A stretch of DNA of 64,000 nt from the NCBI RefSeq assembly GCF_028826105.1, contig NZ_JAQGPL010000001.1, forward strand, positions 2,940,501-3,004,500, given 5' to 3'. Shown here piece after piece: positions 27,960 through 37,567 of this stretch. Source of the DNA: Paenibacillus humicola. GTDB taxonomy: Bacteria > Bacillota > Bacilli > Paenibacillales > Paenibacillaceae. Within the stretch, counting starts at the first letter, position 1, and every line of letters starts with the position of its first letter. Position numbers and translations under genes: made by a program. The notes beneath the pieces are model-generated. The model had not been told where the DNA came from. It did not search any database and saw only the letters and a program-made list of their open reading frames with translations.

Positions 27960-28161
27960 ACCGCATACAAAACGCGAAAAACGCGCGCGAAGCGAAACTT
28001 AGATCAACAAGCCGGAAATTCCGTCCGCTAAGGAATTGCCACCAGTTCATCTCCCGGTATGCAATGTAATAGAATCAGGCAGCCGGGAATAAATTACATA
28101 TTGGACAAAATAGAGGAATCGGCTCTTTTCATATGAAACGCGGGAAGCGGGGGAGATAAGA

Positions 28162-30438
28162 TTGTGGAGTCGGTTAAAGCCGAGAAAGATGTATTCCAGC
28201 CTTTTTATTTATTCCTGCTTAGCTGTATGCATGCTTACATTTGTGTTCACAATTTACTTAAGCCAGCTGTTCGTGCGAAGCGCAACGGAGGAAATTCAAA
28301 CATCCGATCGTGAAAAGATCCAGCAAGTCGTGCAAACGTCGGAATTTACACTGCAGAAATTACGCCAGTTTGCGCTTCGAGTATATTCGGAAGAAAACAT
28401 CGCGCTTTGGCTGAACATGGGCAGCGGCGATTACTCCCCGTTGTCGTTGTATAAAGCGGCCGCAAGCGTACGGGAATTCGTGAGCAGCGAACCTTTTGTC
28501 CAAAGCATCTGCTTGTTCAACTTCAATCTCAACCAAATTTACTCCTCCTCGGAAACCAGCCTCTATTCGCCGCAGGATTTCTACGACCCATCCATGTTGA
28601 AGAATATCGAAAGCAAAGGAACGACGCCATACCTGCAATTTTTCGATCATAGCGTGAATGGTAATTCGTATCTTGCGCTCGTCGTACCGGCATCCGGGCC
28701 GAACCGGAATTTTAACGGATACGTGTCGATTCTGTTCAGCAAGCCGCTGCTAAACGAGCATATGCTGCAAATCTCCGAGCAGGATCAAAATATAATGATC
28801 GTCGAAGGCCCAAACAAAACGTACTTGCTCGGCAATGCCGAAACGGATCTTGTGTCGAAGGTGGCGAATGCAAAGAAGCCTGCATCGGATTCGTCGCAAT
28901 GGGAATTGGCCTCCGGGGAAGGGACCTGGTCGGTCCAGACGGCATCGCTGCCGATCGAAGGGTGGCAGATTTACCATTTATCCCCCTACTCCGAATGCCG
29001 AGCCAAAATCGTTCGGATCCGGATGGACATCATCGCTTCTTCCGTCGTCCTTGTCCTTGCGATTCTGTTGTTTCTATTTTGGCAGTCATATCGCCGTTTG
29101 AAGCCGATAAGCGACTTGACGGCGCGGCTGCAATCCAAGCTGGGGCCTAAGGAATCGATCGCGAATCCGGCGTATGCAGGCAACGAGATCGACTGGCTCG
29201 ATTCCGGCTTCGAAAGGCTGGTTGAAAGGCTCGAGCAGCTGGACTTGTCCTTGAAGAGCAGCAAGGCCCTCATCAAGGAGGACTTAATCAAGCAATGGAT
29301 CCTTGGGTCGAAATCTTCCGGCCCTGCCGAGCAGTATATCCGAGAACAGACCGCGATTCTTCGGACGGGGACGTTCCGCATCGCGGTGATTCGTCTGGAA
29401 TCGTACGGGCGTTTCACGGAATATTACGATTTTACATCGCGCAAGCTCCTGCGTTATGCACTTGGTAACATGATGGCGGAGGTACTGGAAAACCATGGAT
29501 TTTCCGCGGAAACGATCGATTTCGGTTCCGATCATATTGTAGCTCTAATCGCCTCATCCGCTTCGATTGAGACGGAAGCCCGCATCCTGAATGCCATGGA
29601 AGACGTGCGCGTTCAAATCAGGCGCTGGCTGAAGCTGGAGCTGCAGGCGGCGGTCAGTTCCGAGCTTGATGACGGGGCCGATCTTCAACCGGTCTATGAG
29701 GAAATTTACGAACTCACCCTGCTGGCCTTCCTATGCGAGGAGGACCGGGTATTCACCAGAGCCGATTCTGATCGGTATCGGCCCGGTGAAGGAAGCGATC
29801 CGGACGAACGGCTGCTGGAGCAAGTCATTCAAGCCGTTCGACTGCGGGACGCAAACGCGCTGGCGGCCGATCTGGACCGTCTTACCCGGCATATGCAGGG
29901 GCTTAGCTATGAAGAATGCAAGCTGCAGCTTACCCATATCATTTATTCGATGATGAAAAGCTTCAAAAACGGCAAGACGTTTCAAGGGATGAAGAGCATT
30001 CATGTTTTCCTTGATCGGTTTTCCACCATTGGAGAAGTGAAGACTTGGCTGCTGCAAGAGCTTCTGCTGATAATGGATCAGCAGCGTCAGCGAAGCGGCT
30101 CAAACCGTAAGGAGGAATGCGTCGCTGAAATGATGGATTACGTGCGCAATCATCTGCACGATCCGAGGCTCTCCGTGGACGATGTCGCAGAGCACGTGAA
30201 CATATCCGTTAACTATGCCCGGCAATTATTCAAGGCGCATTATCAGCTGTCGCTATCCGATTATATAACGGACCAGCGGATTAAATACGCGATTCATCTG
30301 CTGACAACGACCGATTGGACGGTAGCGGAAATTACGGAGCAATCCGGATTTCAAACGAAAAGTACGTTTTTCTCGTTATTCAAGCGAGCGACCGGCATGA
30401 CACCGGGCCAATATCGCCTGGAGACTGCGAAGAAATAA
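28162..30438 (+). CDS. Membrane-bound AraC-family regulator (extracellular sensor plus helix-turn-helix)
   Basis: 758 residues in one chain: membrane segment at about 13-35, an extracellular Cache-like sensor region to about 285, a second membrane segment at about 288-310, a cytoplasmic linker, and a C-terminal AraC DNA-binding domain at about 655-755 (LSVDDVAEHVNISVNYARQL and the second-helix signature GFQTKSTFFSLFKRATGMTP). Such proteins sense sugars outside the cell and control neighbouring transport genes. The substrate-binding protein and two permeases directly downstream are the likely targets; the biosynthetic cluster, on the other side of a strong terminator, is less likely. TTG at 28162 has GGGGGAGA 8 nt upstream. 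Confidence 0.88.
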   Translation: MWSRLKPRKMYSSLFIYSCLAVCMLTFVFTIYLSQLFVRSATEEIQTSDREKIQQVVQTSEFTLQKLRQFALRVYSEENIALWLNMGSGDYSPLSLYKAAASVREFVSSEPFVQSICLFNFNLNQIYSSSETSLYSPQDFYDPSMLKNIESKGTTPYLQFFDHSVNGNSYLALVVPASGPNRNFNGYVSILFSKPLLNEHMLQISEQDQNIMIVEGPNKTYLLGNAETDLVSKVANAKKPASDSSQWELASGEGTWSVQTASLPIEGWQIYHLSPYSECRAKIVRIRMDIIASSVVLVLAILLFLFWQSYRRLKPISDLTARLQSKLGPKESIANPAYAGNEIDWLDSGFERLVERLEQLDLSLKSSKALIKEDLIKQWILGSKSSGPAEQYIREQTAILRTGTFRIAVIRLESYGRFTEYYDFTSRKLLRYALGNMMAEVLENHGFSAETIDFGSDHIVALIASSASIETEARILNAMEDVRVQIRRWLKLELQAAVSSELDDGADLQPVYEEIYELTLLAFLCEEDRVFTRADSDRYRPGEGSDPDERLLEQVIQAVRLRDANALAADLDRLTRHMQGLSYEECKLQLTHIIYSMMKSFKNGKTFQGMKSIHVFLDRFSTIGEVKTWLLQELLLIMDQQRQRSGSNRKEECVAEMMDYVRNHLHDPRLSVDDVAEHVNISVNYARQLFKAHYQLSLSDYITDQRIKYAIHLLTTTDWTVAEITEQSGFQTKSTFFSLFKRATGMTPGQYRLETAKK

Positions 30439-30631
30439 CGGGCAGCGGCGCGTACCGGACACATAATTAAAATCGATACAGTCTTCATTGTCAATTTCCG
30501 TACCGTTTGATGAATACCGTACTATACAGAATGTCAAGAGGCCGGGTAAGATCGAACACGCGAGCCTGGTATGCGGCGGATCACATGCTGCAGCCGCAGG
30601 CAGGCAGTTCATAATCGGAAGGGGTTTGGCC

Positions 30632-32143
30632 ATGAGATTCGGAAGAAAAGCGGTCTTGATCGCATCGCTTATTCTCGCGGTTGTTTTATCCGCCTGCAGC
30701 TCTGGAGGAAGCATGTCGTCTTCTTCAAGCGACAAACCTCCGGCTTCCGGAGACAGTACGCTAAAACCGGTTACACTTAAAATCATGTTTCCCGGAGATC
30801 CGCCGGTGAACTGGGATGAAGTAAAGGCGGAAATGGAGAAACGAATGGCCGGTTCGCTGAACGTGAAACTGAACGTCGTGTTTATCCCATGGTCCGATGT
30901 CCGTCAGAAGCGTCAGGTCGCATTGTCCTCCGCGGAGGACTACGATTTGATCTGGGACAACGACCCGGCGCAAAATATCGCCGCCGGCCTCTATGAACCG
31001 CTGGACGATCTGATCGATAAATACGGTCCCGACATTAAGGCTGTACGCTCGAAGGAGCTGATGGACGCCAACAAAGTGAACGGAAAGCTGTACTCGGTAC
31101 CGCTTGAGGTGAACTTCATACGTCCGTGGACGTTCGTCATCCGCAAGGATATCAGGGAGAAGCTCGGCTTCAAGCCGATTACCAGCTATGACGAACTGAT
31201 CGACTTTATGTATGCTGTGAAAGAGAAAGAGCCGGGCTTGACGCCGTATATACCGAACGGCAGCGAGCATATCGGCTTAAAGCTGGCCGGGATGCTCGAC
31301 CCGTCGGCCAATCTGGCATCCGTACTCAATTACCCCGGCTCGTACACAAAAGGGAACGACGGTAAAGTTTATAATATTTTCGACAACATGGACCCGCTCA
31401 TCATGAGCACTTTAGAGCAGAACCGCAAGCTGTACAAGGATGGCATATTGGCCAAGGACGCCCTAACCCTGAACAATTCGGAGTTCACGAAAGGCAAGGC
31501 GGCGGTATCCACCTTTAATGACTTCGGAGTCAATCTCAGTACCCGCACCACGCTGGAAAAGTCGGTTCCGGGAGCGGCTGCGGAGACGTTTACGCTGTAC
31601 AGCACGGACATGAAGCTGAACTCGACCTACAAAGCAGGAAATTTCATCGCGGTTCCGGTCGTCAGCAAAAACAAGGAGCGTGCCGTTCAGTTTCTAAACT
31701 GGTTGAACCAGAAGGACAATTACGATCTGTTGGCATACGGAATAAAAAGGAAAAACTGGGTGGATGTTGGCGAGGGTCTGTATAAGCCGATTCAAGCGAA
31801 TCCTTATCCGGGCATTCCGTTCGCTTGGGGCTGGAATCCGAAGCTGGACCGGATCGATGCCAGCCTGCCCGCGGATGTGATCGCACTGAACAAGTGGGAG
31901 CGGGATCCGAGCCATTTTACGCCCGACATCCTGGCGGGCTTTACCTTCGATCCGAGCCCGGTCGCAGGCGAGGTGGCGCAGCTTAACAATGCGGGGACCG
32001 AGTTTTATAATCCGCTCGTGATGGGCGTTACGGAACCGAGAGAAGGGCTCGCGATGTTTAAAAAAGCGGCCTACGACAATGTGAAAAAAGTGCAAGCGGA
32101 GTATCAGAAGCAATTGGACGCTTTTCTGGTAAGCAAGAAGTAG
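30632..32143 (+). CDS. Sugar ABC importer, substrate-binding lipoprotein (LplA-like)
   Basis: 503 residues. A signal peptide ends in a lipobox VLSACSS (Cys near residue 22), so the mature protein is lipid-anchored outside the membrane. The body is a type 1 extracellular solute-binding protein of the large LplA-like class found with LplB/LplC permeases, probably for an oligosaccharide. ATG 30632 is chosen over the longer open frame because GGAAGGGG precedes it and the signal peptide begins there (MRFGRKAVLIAS). The two permeases follow after 55 and 26 bp. Confidence 0.88.
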   Translation: MRFGRKAVLIASLILAVVLSACSSGGSMSSSSSDKPPASGDSTLKPVTLKIMFPGDPPVNWDEVKAEMEKRMAGSLNVKLNVVFIPWSDVRQKRQVALSSAEDYDLIWDNDPAQNIAAGLYEPLDDLIDKYGPDIKAVRSKELMDANKVNGKLYSVPLEVNFIRPWTFVIRKDIREKLGFKPITSYDELIDFMYAVKEKEPGLTPYIPNGSEHIGLKLAGMLDPSANLASVLNYPGSYTKGNDGKVYNIFDNMDPLIMSTLEQNRKLYKDGILAKDALTLNNSEFTKGKAAVSTFNDFGVNLSTRTTLEKSVPGAAAETFTLYSTDMKLNSTYKAGNFIAVPVVSKNKERAVQFLNWLNQKDNYDLLAYGIKRKNWVDVGEGLYKPIQANPYPGIPFAWGWNPKLDRIDASLPADVIALNKWERDPSHFTPDILAGFTFDPSPVAGEVAQLNNAGTEFYNPLVMGVTEPREGLAMFKKAAYDNVKKVQAEYQKQLDAFLVSKK

Positions 32144-32198
32144 CAGGCGATCGCCGTATACGCGGCAAGTACATGTTCGCGAAAGGTGGGAATCGAGC

Positions 32199-33116
32199 AT
32201 GGGAATATGGCGAGAGCTCCGCAAAAACAGATGGCTTTACGCCATGTCGCTTCCCGTCGTCCTATATGTCTTTATCTTTTCTTATGTGCCAATGACGGCT
32301 CATCTGCTGGCCTTTAAGCAGTTTATCCCCGCAAAAGGAATTTGGGGCAGTAAATGGACGGGACTCGACAACCTCACCTTTTTTTTCACCGGCCCTGACT
32401 GGCTGGGCGTCACGATGAACACGGTCTATCTTAACCTGCTTTTCATTGCAGCCGGCACGGCCTGCTCCTTGTGCATCGCGCTGCTCCTGAATGAAATCCG
32501 GCGCGCTTATTTCAAGAAGGTGACGCAATCGCTTGTCATCCTGCCGCATTTCATTTCCATTATGGTTGTGAATCTGATGGTGTTGAACTTCTTTAACGGC
32601 CAAGACGGCATGATAAACCGGTTAATAGACCGGATTGGTTTCGAGCCGGTTAACTGGTTTCAGACACCGGCCGTCTGGCCTTACCTTCTGACGATTATCT
32701 TCGTCTGGAAAGGCGCAGGCTGGGGCTCGATCATTTACCTGGCCACCTTGACCGGCTTCTCCGAGGAATACTATGAAAGCGCCAGAATCGATGGCGCCAA
32801 ACGCTGGCAGCAAATCCGATTCATTACGCTCCCGCTGCTGCGGCCCACGATCATCGTGCTGACGCTGCTGGGGCTGGGGCGTATCTTTTACGGCGACTTC
32901 GGTTTGATTTACGGCATTATCGGCGATAACTCGCTGCTCTTCCATTCGACGGACGTCATCGATACGTATACGTACCGTTCGCTCCGGTCGACGAATATGA
33001 ACAGCTACAGCAATGCCGCGGCGGTCGCGTTGTTTCAATCCGTCATGGGCCTCATCACGATTCTGTTCTTCAACTGGTTCGTCCGCCGGGTCGATAACGA
33101 TTCGAAGCTGTTTTAG
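32199..33116 (+). CDS. Sugar ABC importer permease (LplB-like)
   Basis: 305 residues with six membrane helices. It has the start typical of LplB (KNRWLYAMSLPVVLYVFIFS) and the ATPase-contact EAA loop in the form YESARIDGAKRWQQI. It pairs with the next gene to form the membrane channel for the substrate delivered by the upstream lipoprotein. No ATPase gene lies in the operon, so a shared MsmX-type ATPase encoded elsewhere is expected from what is known of these systems. Confidence 0.92.
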   Translation: MGIWRELRKNRWLYAMSLPVVLYVFIFSYVPMTAHLLAFKQFIPAKGIWGSKWTGLDNLTFFFTGPDWLGVTMNTVYLNLLFIAAGTACSLCIALLLNEIRRAYFKKVTQSLVILPHFISIMVVNLMVLNFFNGQDGMINRLIDRIGFEPVNWFQTPAVWPYLLTIIFVWKGAGWGSIIYLATLTGFSEEYYESARIDGAKRWQQIRFITLPLLRPTIIVLTLLGLGRIFYGDFGLIYGIIGDNSLLFHSTDVIDTYTYRSLRSTNMNSYSNAAAVALFQSVMGLITILFFNWFVRRVDNDSKLF

Positions 33117-33142
33117 TTCGGGAAAAGGAGGGAGGTTCGCAT

Positions 33143-34072
33143 ATGGCGTCAAATCAAACACGGTTGTTGGAGAATTCAGCGCGATCGAAGCCCATGAGGC
33201 CGGCGAAGCAGCGGGATATGTCCCAGCTTGCCGTTTCAGCGGTTGCTTATATTTTTATCGGAGCGTTCTCTTTGCTTTGCTTCATTCCGTTCTGGCTAAT
33301 CTATATCGGTTCATTTACGGCGGAATCCCAAATTGTTCAAGGGTTCCGCATGTTCCCGACGGAATTTTCGCTAGATGCTTACCGGTTCCTGCTGCAGGGC
33401 AGCCAAGTCTACCAAAGCGGCTTTGTCTCCGTTTTCATAACGGTCGTCGGTACCTCCGGAGCCGTGCTCCTTACATCCATGTTCGCCTACGCAGCCGCTC
33501 ATCCGCATGTCAAATACCGCTATGTGCTGTCCTTCTACATTTATTTCACGATGCTGTTCCCGCCAGGCCTGGTAGGTTATTATCTGCTCATCTCCAACTG
33601 GCTCAGCCTTCGGGATTCGCTGCTCGCCTTGCTGCTGCCGCTGTTATTCTCCGCTTTCAATTCGTTCCTCATGACTTCGTATTTCCGCACGCTGCCCTTT
33701 GAGCTCAATGAAGCGGCGACAGTAGACGGGGCGCACGAGCTGTATATTTTTTTTCGGATCATTTGGCCGATTTCCATGCCCGTTATTGCGACGATAACGC
33801 TGTTCTATGCACTTACGTACTGGAACGACTGGTTTAACGCGTTGATGTTCATCGACGACCCGCATCGCCATCCGCTGCAAATGATGCTCCGCAGAATCAT
33901 ATCCAATTCACAAAATCTGAATTATTTGAACACGAACGTGAACATTCCCGTCTCCGCGACAGGCGTGCAGCTTTCGACGGTCGTCATCACGATTGGACCG
34001 ATCATTTTCTTGTACCCGTTCTTGCAGAAGTATTTCATTAAAGGATTGACGATCGGAGCGGTCAAAGGATAA
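33143..34072 (+). CDS. Sugar ABC importer permease (LplC-like)
   Basis: 309 residues, six membrane helices, with the LplC/MalG-type EAA loop NEAATVDGAHELYIFFRI and the conserved C-terminal ending KYFIKGLTIGAVKG. GGAGGGAGG lies before ATG 33143 and the gene follows its partner by 26 bp. It is the last gene of this importer operon; a hairpin terminator follows. Confidence 0.92.
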   Translation: MASNQTRLLENSARSKPMRPAKQRDMSQLAVSAVAYIFIGAFSLLCFIPFWLIYIGSFTAESQIVQGFRMFPTEFSLDAYRFLLQGSQVYQSGFVSVFITVVGTSGAVLLTSMFAYAAAHPHVKYRYVLSFYIYFTMLFPPGLVGYYLLISNWLSLRDSLLALLLPLLFSAFNSFLMTSYFRTLPFELNEAATVDGAHELYIFFRIIWPISMPVIATITLFYALTYWNDWFNALMFIDDPHRHPLQMMLRRIISNSQNLNYLNTNVNIPVSATGVQLSTVVITIGPIIFLYPFLQKYFIKGLTIGAVKG

Positions 34073-34109
34073 GAGGGAGCAACGATGCTTAAGGGGGAGC
34101 GCAGCTGCG

Positions 34110-34142
34110 GGATCCGATGAATTTAAAGCGGATCCATTTTTT
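34110..34142 (+). terminator. Rho-independent terminator after the first importer operon
   Basis: GGATCCG (34110-34116) pairs perfectly with CGGATCC (34129-34135) over a 12-nt loop and is followed by ATTTTTT. It starts 38 bp after the permease stop. Confidence 0.85.
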
Positions 34143-34456
34143 GGTGTTCGGAGTGCCCTATCATTCCATCGCCGCTGACACCGAAGGCTAACGCAAAGTG
34201 ATAAATGGGGGAATTTACCGCGCCGTTTATTGATAAAAAATATTAGGTTTGCGTTTTATTAGGGTGGTATGTTAGTATTATCACAGGATAAAGGCACCAA
34301 ATATTTTATCCGCAAGGCGTCATCATCATATTGTGGCTGGGAGAATGAATCCGTGCAAAGAGGGCGGGCGATTAAGCTTAATAAAGTGATCCGGCTCACT
34401 CCATTCAAGCTGGTATACTAGGGTAACTAGTCATTCCGGATATTATAGGCGCTTTT
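34143..34456. other. Leader region upstream of the GntR gene
   Basis: About 310 bp without a gene, AT-rich in its first half. It holds a 7-bp dyad GGATAAA (34286-34292) / TTTATCC (34305-34311) with a 12-nt loop, and several T/A-rich blocks around 34230-34281 that could include a promoter, although I could not fix a convincing -35/-10 pair. The cre-like sites listed next lie at its downstream end. Confidence 0.4.
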
Positions 34457-34483
34457 TGAAAGCGCTTTTTGAAAGCGCTTGAA
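34457..34483 (+). promoter_or_regulatory. Two tandem cre-like operators upstream of the GntR gene
   Basis: TGAAAGCGCTTTTT (34457-34470) and TGAAAGCGCTTGAA (34470-34483) repeat with a 13-bp period; a third partial copy GGCGCTTTTT precedes them. Both are close to the CcpA catabolite-responsive element pattern TGWAARCGYTWNCW around an AAGCGCTT palindrome. They end 36 bp before the ATG of the GntR regulator, a position that suits repression by carbon source or by another LacI-family protein. Confidence 0.6.
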
Positions 34484-34518
34484 GGATGAATGGCGGCTCG
34501 TCGGGCTGGAGGAATCTT

Positions 34519-35205
34519 ATGAGTATTCAGATTGACGTTTCAAGAGACAAAAAAGGACTCATTCGGGATTTCGTTTACGAAACCTTGAAGAAAAACATTA
34601 TGGAGCTGCGGCTCGAGCCGGGACAATTTATCTCGGAAAAAGAAATGGTCGAAATGCTCCAAGTCAGCAGAACGCCGATTCGTGAAGCGTTGGTCAAACT
34701 CACTCAGGAGGAATTGATCGAAACCACTCCTCAGAAGGGCTCGATCATATCGCTTATCGATTTGCAGCATGCGGAGGAGTCCCGGTTTATCAGAAAAACC
34801 TTGGAATCCACCGTGGTGCGGGAAGCATGTGAGAAGCTCGACAAGGAACAGGTGCTTCATCTGCAAAATCTCGTCTCGCTGCAAGAACTGTGCGAATCCG
34901 AACAGAATTATGGGCGCCTGTTTGAACTCGACGAAGAGTTTCACAAATCGATTATGATCGGCTGCGGCCGGGGCCGTACGTGGGGACTTATTCAGCAAAT
35001 GGCCACGCATGACAACCGCATACGGATTTTACGGCTGGCTTCCGATTCCGACTGGAAAATCATACTTGCCCATCATCATGGCATTGTACGTGCCATCAAG
35101 GAGAAGGATCCCGACCAAGCGGAAAAAATACTTAAGGATCATTTGGATCTGGTCGTGATTGAAAAAGAAAATTTAAAACAGAAGCACGCCAAATTTTTTA
35201 AATAA
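34519..35205 (+). CDS. GntR-family transcriptional regulator (FadR/FCD subgroup)
   Basis: 228 residues. The N-terminal winged helix-turn-helix is clear (PGQFISEKEMVEMLQVSRTP followed by IREALVKL), and the C-terminal all-helical FCD ligand domain has the Asp/His metal-site pattern ELDEEFHKSI and AHHHGIVRAI. It probably senses a sugar acid or related acid and controls the oxidoreductase and transporter genes that follow. ATG 34519 is chosen because TGGAGGA lies 6 nt before it; the longer frame from 34486 starts inside the cre-like region. The next gene starts 17 bp after its stop. Confidence 0.9.
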   Translation: MSIQIDVSRDKKGLIRDFVYETLKKNIMELRLEPGQFISEKEMVEMLQVSRTPIREALVKLTQEELIETTPQKGSIISLIDLQHAEESRFIRKTLESTVVREACEKLDKEQVLHLQNLVSLQELCESEQNYGRLFELDEEFHKSIMIGCGRGRTWGLIQQMATHDNRIRILRLASDSDWKIILAHHHGIVRAIKEKDPDQAEKILKDHLDLVVIEKENLKQKHAKFFK

Positions 35206-35222
35206 TCAAGGAGCGAATGTCG

Positions 35223-36380
35223 ATGATTAAAGTAGCCGTTATCGGAACCGGCGGTATCGCAAATTCGCATTTGGATGCCTATGTTTCGTCGTTTAAAGGA
35301 AGATGTCAAGTCGTAGCGTTATGTGACATTTACGAGGAAAAGGCAGTCCAGAATAAAGAGAAATTTCAGCTCGACTGTAGAGTTGAACAAGACTACCGAG
35401 AGCTGCTGGACAGCGATATCGATCTGGTGTCGATCTGCACCCCGCCATATACGCATGCTCAAATCGCGATCGACTTTTTGCGAGCCGGAAAGCATGTATT
35501 GGTAGAGAAGCCGATGTCTTCTTCCTTGGAAGAGTGCGATCGCATGCTGGAAGCGGCTTCCGAGTCGAAACGCATTTTATCCGTCATCGGGCAAAACCGG
35601 TTCAGGGATCCGATCATGAAGCTGAAGCGCACGCTCGACACCGGAAAATTAGGCAAAATCGTTCATGCGCAGGTTGATTCCCACTGGTGGAGAGGGCACT
35701 CCTATTACGATTTGTGGTGGAGGGGCACTTGGGAAAAAGAAGGCGGCGGCTGTACGTTGAACCACGCCGTTCATCACATCGACATGCTGCAGTGGATGAT
35801 GGGAATGCCGGAAAAAGTCCATGCGGTCATGAGCAACACGTCGCATGATAACGCGGAAGTCGAGGACATCTCCATCGCCATTCTTTCTTACGGCAGCGGA
35901 GGCTTGGCGCAAATTACAAGCTCAGTTGTGCATCATGGACAGGAGCAGCAGCTCATATTCCAAGGGGAAAAGGCGAGAATTTCAGCACCCTGGAAGGTTT
36001 ATGCATCCACCTCGAAGGAAAACGGATTTCCGATTCGGAACACCGAGCTCGAGGAGGAGCTTGAGGCTACGTATAACAGCATGGCGGACCTTCCTTTTAC
36101 CGGCCATGCCGGACAAATCGACGACGTAATGAAAGCGATCGCAAGCGGATCGCTGGAGGTGCTCATTGACGGCCGAGAAGGACGCAAAACGCTTGAGCTG
36201 ATCACGGCTATCTATGAATCGGCGGCTACAGGCAAAACCGTAAGCCTGCCTTTAACGAAAGACAGCCTGTTCTATTCGAGAGACAGCTTGCTGGCGAACG
36301 CTCCGCATTTTTACGAAAAGACCGCTTCGGTCGTTTCCTTTTCGAAAAACGATATTACGCTTGGCAGCGATTATAAATGA
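35223..36380 (+). CDS. Gfo/Idh/MocA-family NAD(P)-dependent oxidoreductase
   Basis: 385 residues with a Rossmann domain VAVIGTGGIANSHLDAY, the CEKP-like motif LVEKPMSSSLEECD and a C-terminal alpha/beta substrate domain with the catalytic region GGCTLNHAVHHIDMLQW. It would oxidise or reduce a sugar, inositol or sugar acid. ATG 35223 is preferred over ATG 35217 because AAGGAG at 35208-35213 has proper spacing to it. It overlaps the next oxidoreductase gene by 4 bp (ATGA) and is 11 bp or so from the GntR gene, so all three are probably one operon. Confidence 0.88.
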   Translation: MIKVAVIGTGGIANSHLDAYVSSFKGRCQVVALCDIYEEKAVQNKEKFQLDCRVEQDYRELLDSDIDLVSICTPPYTHAQIAIDFLRAGKHVLVEKPMSSSLEECDRMLEAASESKRILSVIGQNRFRDPIMKLKRTLDTGKLGKIVHAQVDSHWWRGHSYYDLWWRGTWEKEGGGCTLNHAVHHIDMLQWMMGMPEKVHAVMSNTSHDNAEVEDISIAILSYGSGGLAQITSSVVHHGQEQQLIFQGEKARISAPWKVYASTSKENGFPIRNTELEEELEATYNSMADLPFTGHAGQIDDVMKAIASGSLEVLIDGREGRKTLELITAIYESAATGKTVSLPLTKDSLFYSRDSLLANAPHFYEKTASVVSFSKNDITLGSDYK

Positions 36381-37495
36381 AACAGGGGATGAATGCGATG
36401 CAAACACAAGACGGTATGAATTACGCCCCGAAAGGAAAACCGGCCCCGGTTTGTGAAAAGGGAGAATTTCCATTTGCGGCGATCGGGCTTGATCACGGGC
36501 ACATTTTCGGAATGTGCAACGGACTTATCGAAGCAGGCGGACAACTGAAATGGGTATACGACCCGGACCCGGCCAAGGTGGAAAAATTCATTCAAACCTA
36601 CCCGGGAGTCAAGGCGGCAAGATCCGAACAGGAGGTTCTGCAGGATCCGAATGTGAAACTGGTTGCCGGCGCGGCCATCACGTCGGAACGTTGTGCCCTG
36701 GGAATGCGCGTCATGTCGCACGGAAAGGATTACTTTACGGACAAGGCGCCGTTAACGACGTTAACGCAGCTGGAACAGGCCCGGCAAAAAGCTGCGGAAA
36801 CCGGCCTGAAATATGCGGTTTATTACAGTGAGCGGTTGCACGTGGAAAGCGCGGTTTATGCAGGACAATTGATCGAGCAGGGCGCCATCGGGCGTGTTCT
36901 GCAGGTGAGCGGATACGGCCCGCACCGGATCAACGTGCCGTCAAGACCGGATTGGTTTTTTAACCGCGAGCAATTCGGCGGTATTCTTTGCGATATCGGC
37001 AGCCATCAATGTGAGCAATTTTTGTATTATACAGGTTCCAAGGACGCAAAAGTGGTGAACAGCCAGGTGGCTAATTATAACCACAAGCAATTTCCGACGT
37101 TTGAGGATTTCGGCGATTGCAACTTGGTGGGCAACAACGGTTCCACGGGATATTTCCGCGTCGATTGGTTCACGCCGAACGGCCTCAGCACATGGGGAGA
37201 CGGCCGTACGATTATTTTGGGCACCGATGGTTATATCGAATTGCGCAAATACGTGGATATAGCGAGAGAAAAGGGCGGCGGACACGTATACCTCGTTAAT
37301 CATGAGGGGGAGTATCATTTCGACGTAACAGGGAAGATCGGATATCCGTTTTTCGGAGAACTGATTCTGGACTGTTTAAACCGTACGGAGATTGCGATGA
37401 CGCAGGAGCACGCCTTTAAAGCGGCCGAGCTTTGCCTGCTGGCGCAGCGCGATGCCAAACTGATTGAAGGCGTAGGGCAAAACGTGAGCCAATAA
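36377..37495 (+). CDS. Second Gfo/Idh/MocA-family oxidoreductase, divergent
   Basis: 372 residues from the ATGA overlap; AGGGG upstream of ATG 36398 makes that later start possible. The fold is recognisable from the two-domain layout and GGILCDIGSHQCEQFLYY, but the usual GxGxxG is replaced by AIGLDHGHIFGMC and the EKP motif by TDKAPLTTL. It may therefore bind its cofactor differently or work on a different step from its neighbour. The paired arrangement of two Gfo/Idh enzymes with an ABC importer is common in sugar-derivative catabolism. Confidence 0.85.
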   Translation: MKQGMNAMQTQDGMNYAPKGKPAPVCEKGEFPFAAIGLDHGHIFGMCNGLIEAGGQLKWVYDPDPAKVEKFIQTYPGVKAARSEQEVLQDPNVKLVAGAAITSERCALGMRVMSHGKDYFTDKAPLTTLTQLEQARQKAAETGLKYAVYYSERLHVESAVYAGQLIEQGAIGRVLQVSGYGPHRINVPSRPDWFFNREQFGGILCDIGSHQCEQFLYYTGSKDAKVVNSQVANYNHKQFPTFEDFGDCNLVGNNGSTGYFRVDWFTPNGLSTWGDGRTIILGTDGYIELRKYVDIAREKGGGHVYLVNHEGEYHFDVTGKIGYPFFGELILDCLNRTEIAMTQEHAFKAAELCLLAQRDAKLIEGVGQNVSQ

Positions 37496-37567
37496 TATTT
37501 CCGTAACGGGAGACCGAGACCGTCCGCGGTTTGCTCGAAGGAGTTAGTAGAATGGAGGTTGTAGTTT

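Noticed and set aside
28162..30438. AraC-type sensor as the cluster's own regulator
   Set aside because: It lies beyond a strong bidirectional terminator and directly before a sugar importer, the usual partner of this regulator class.
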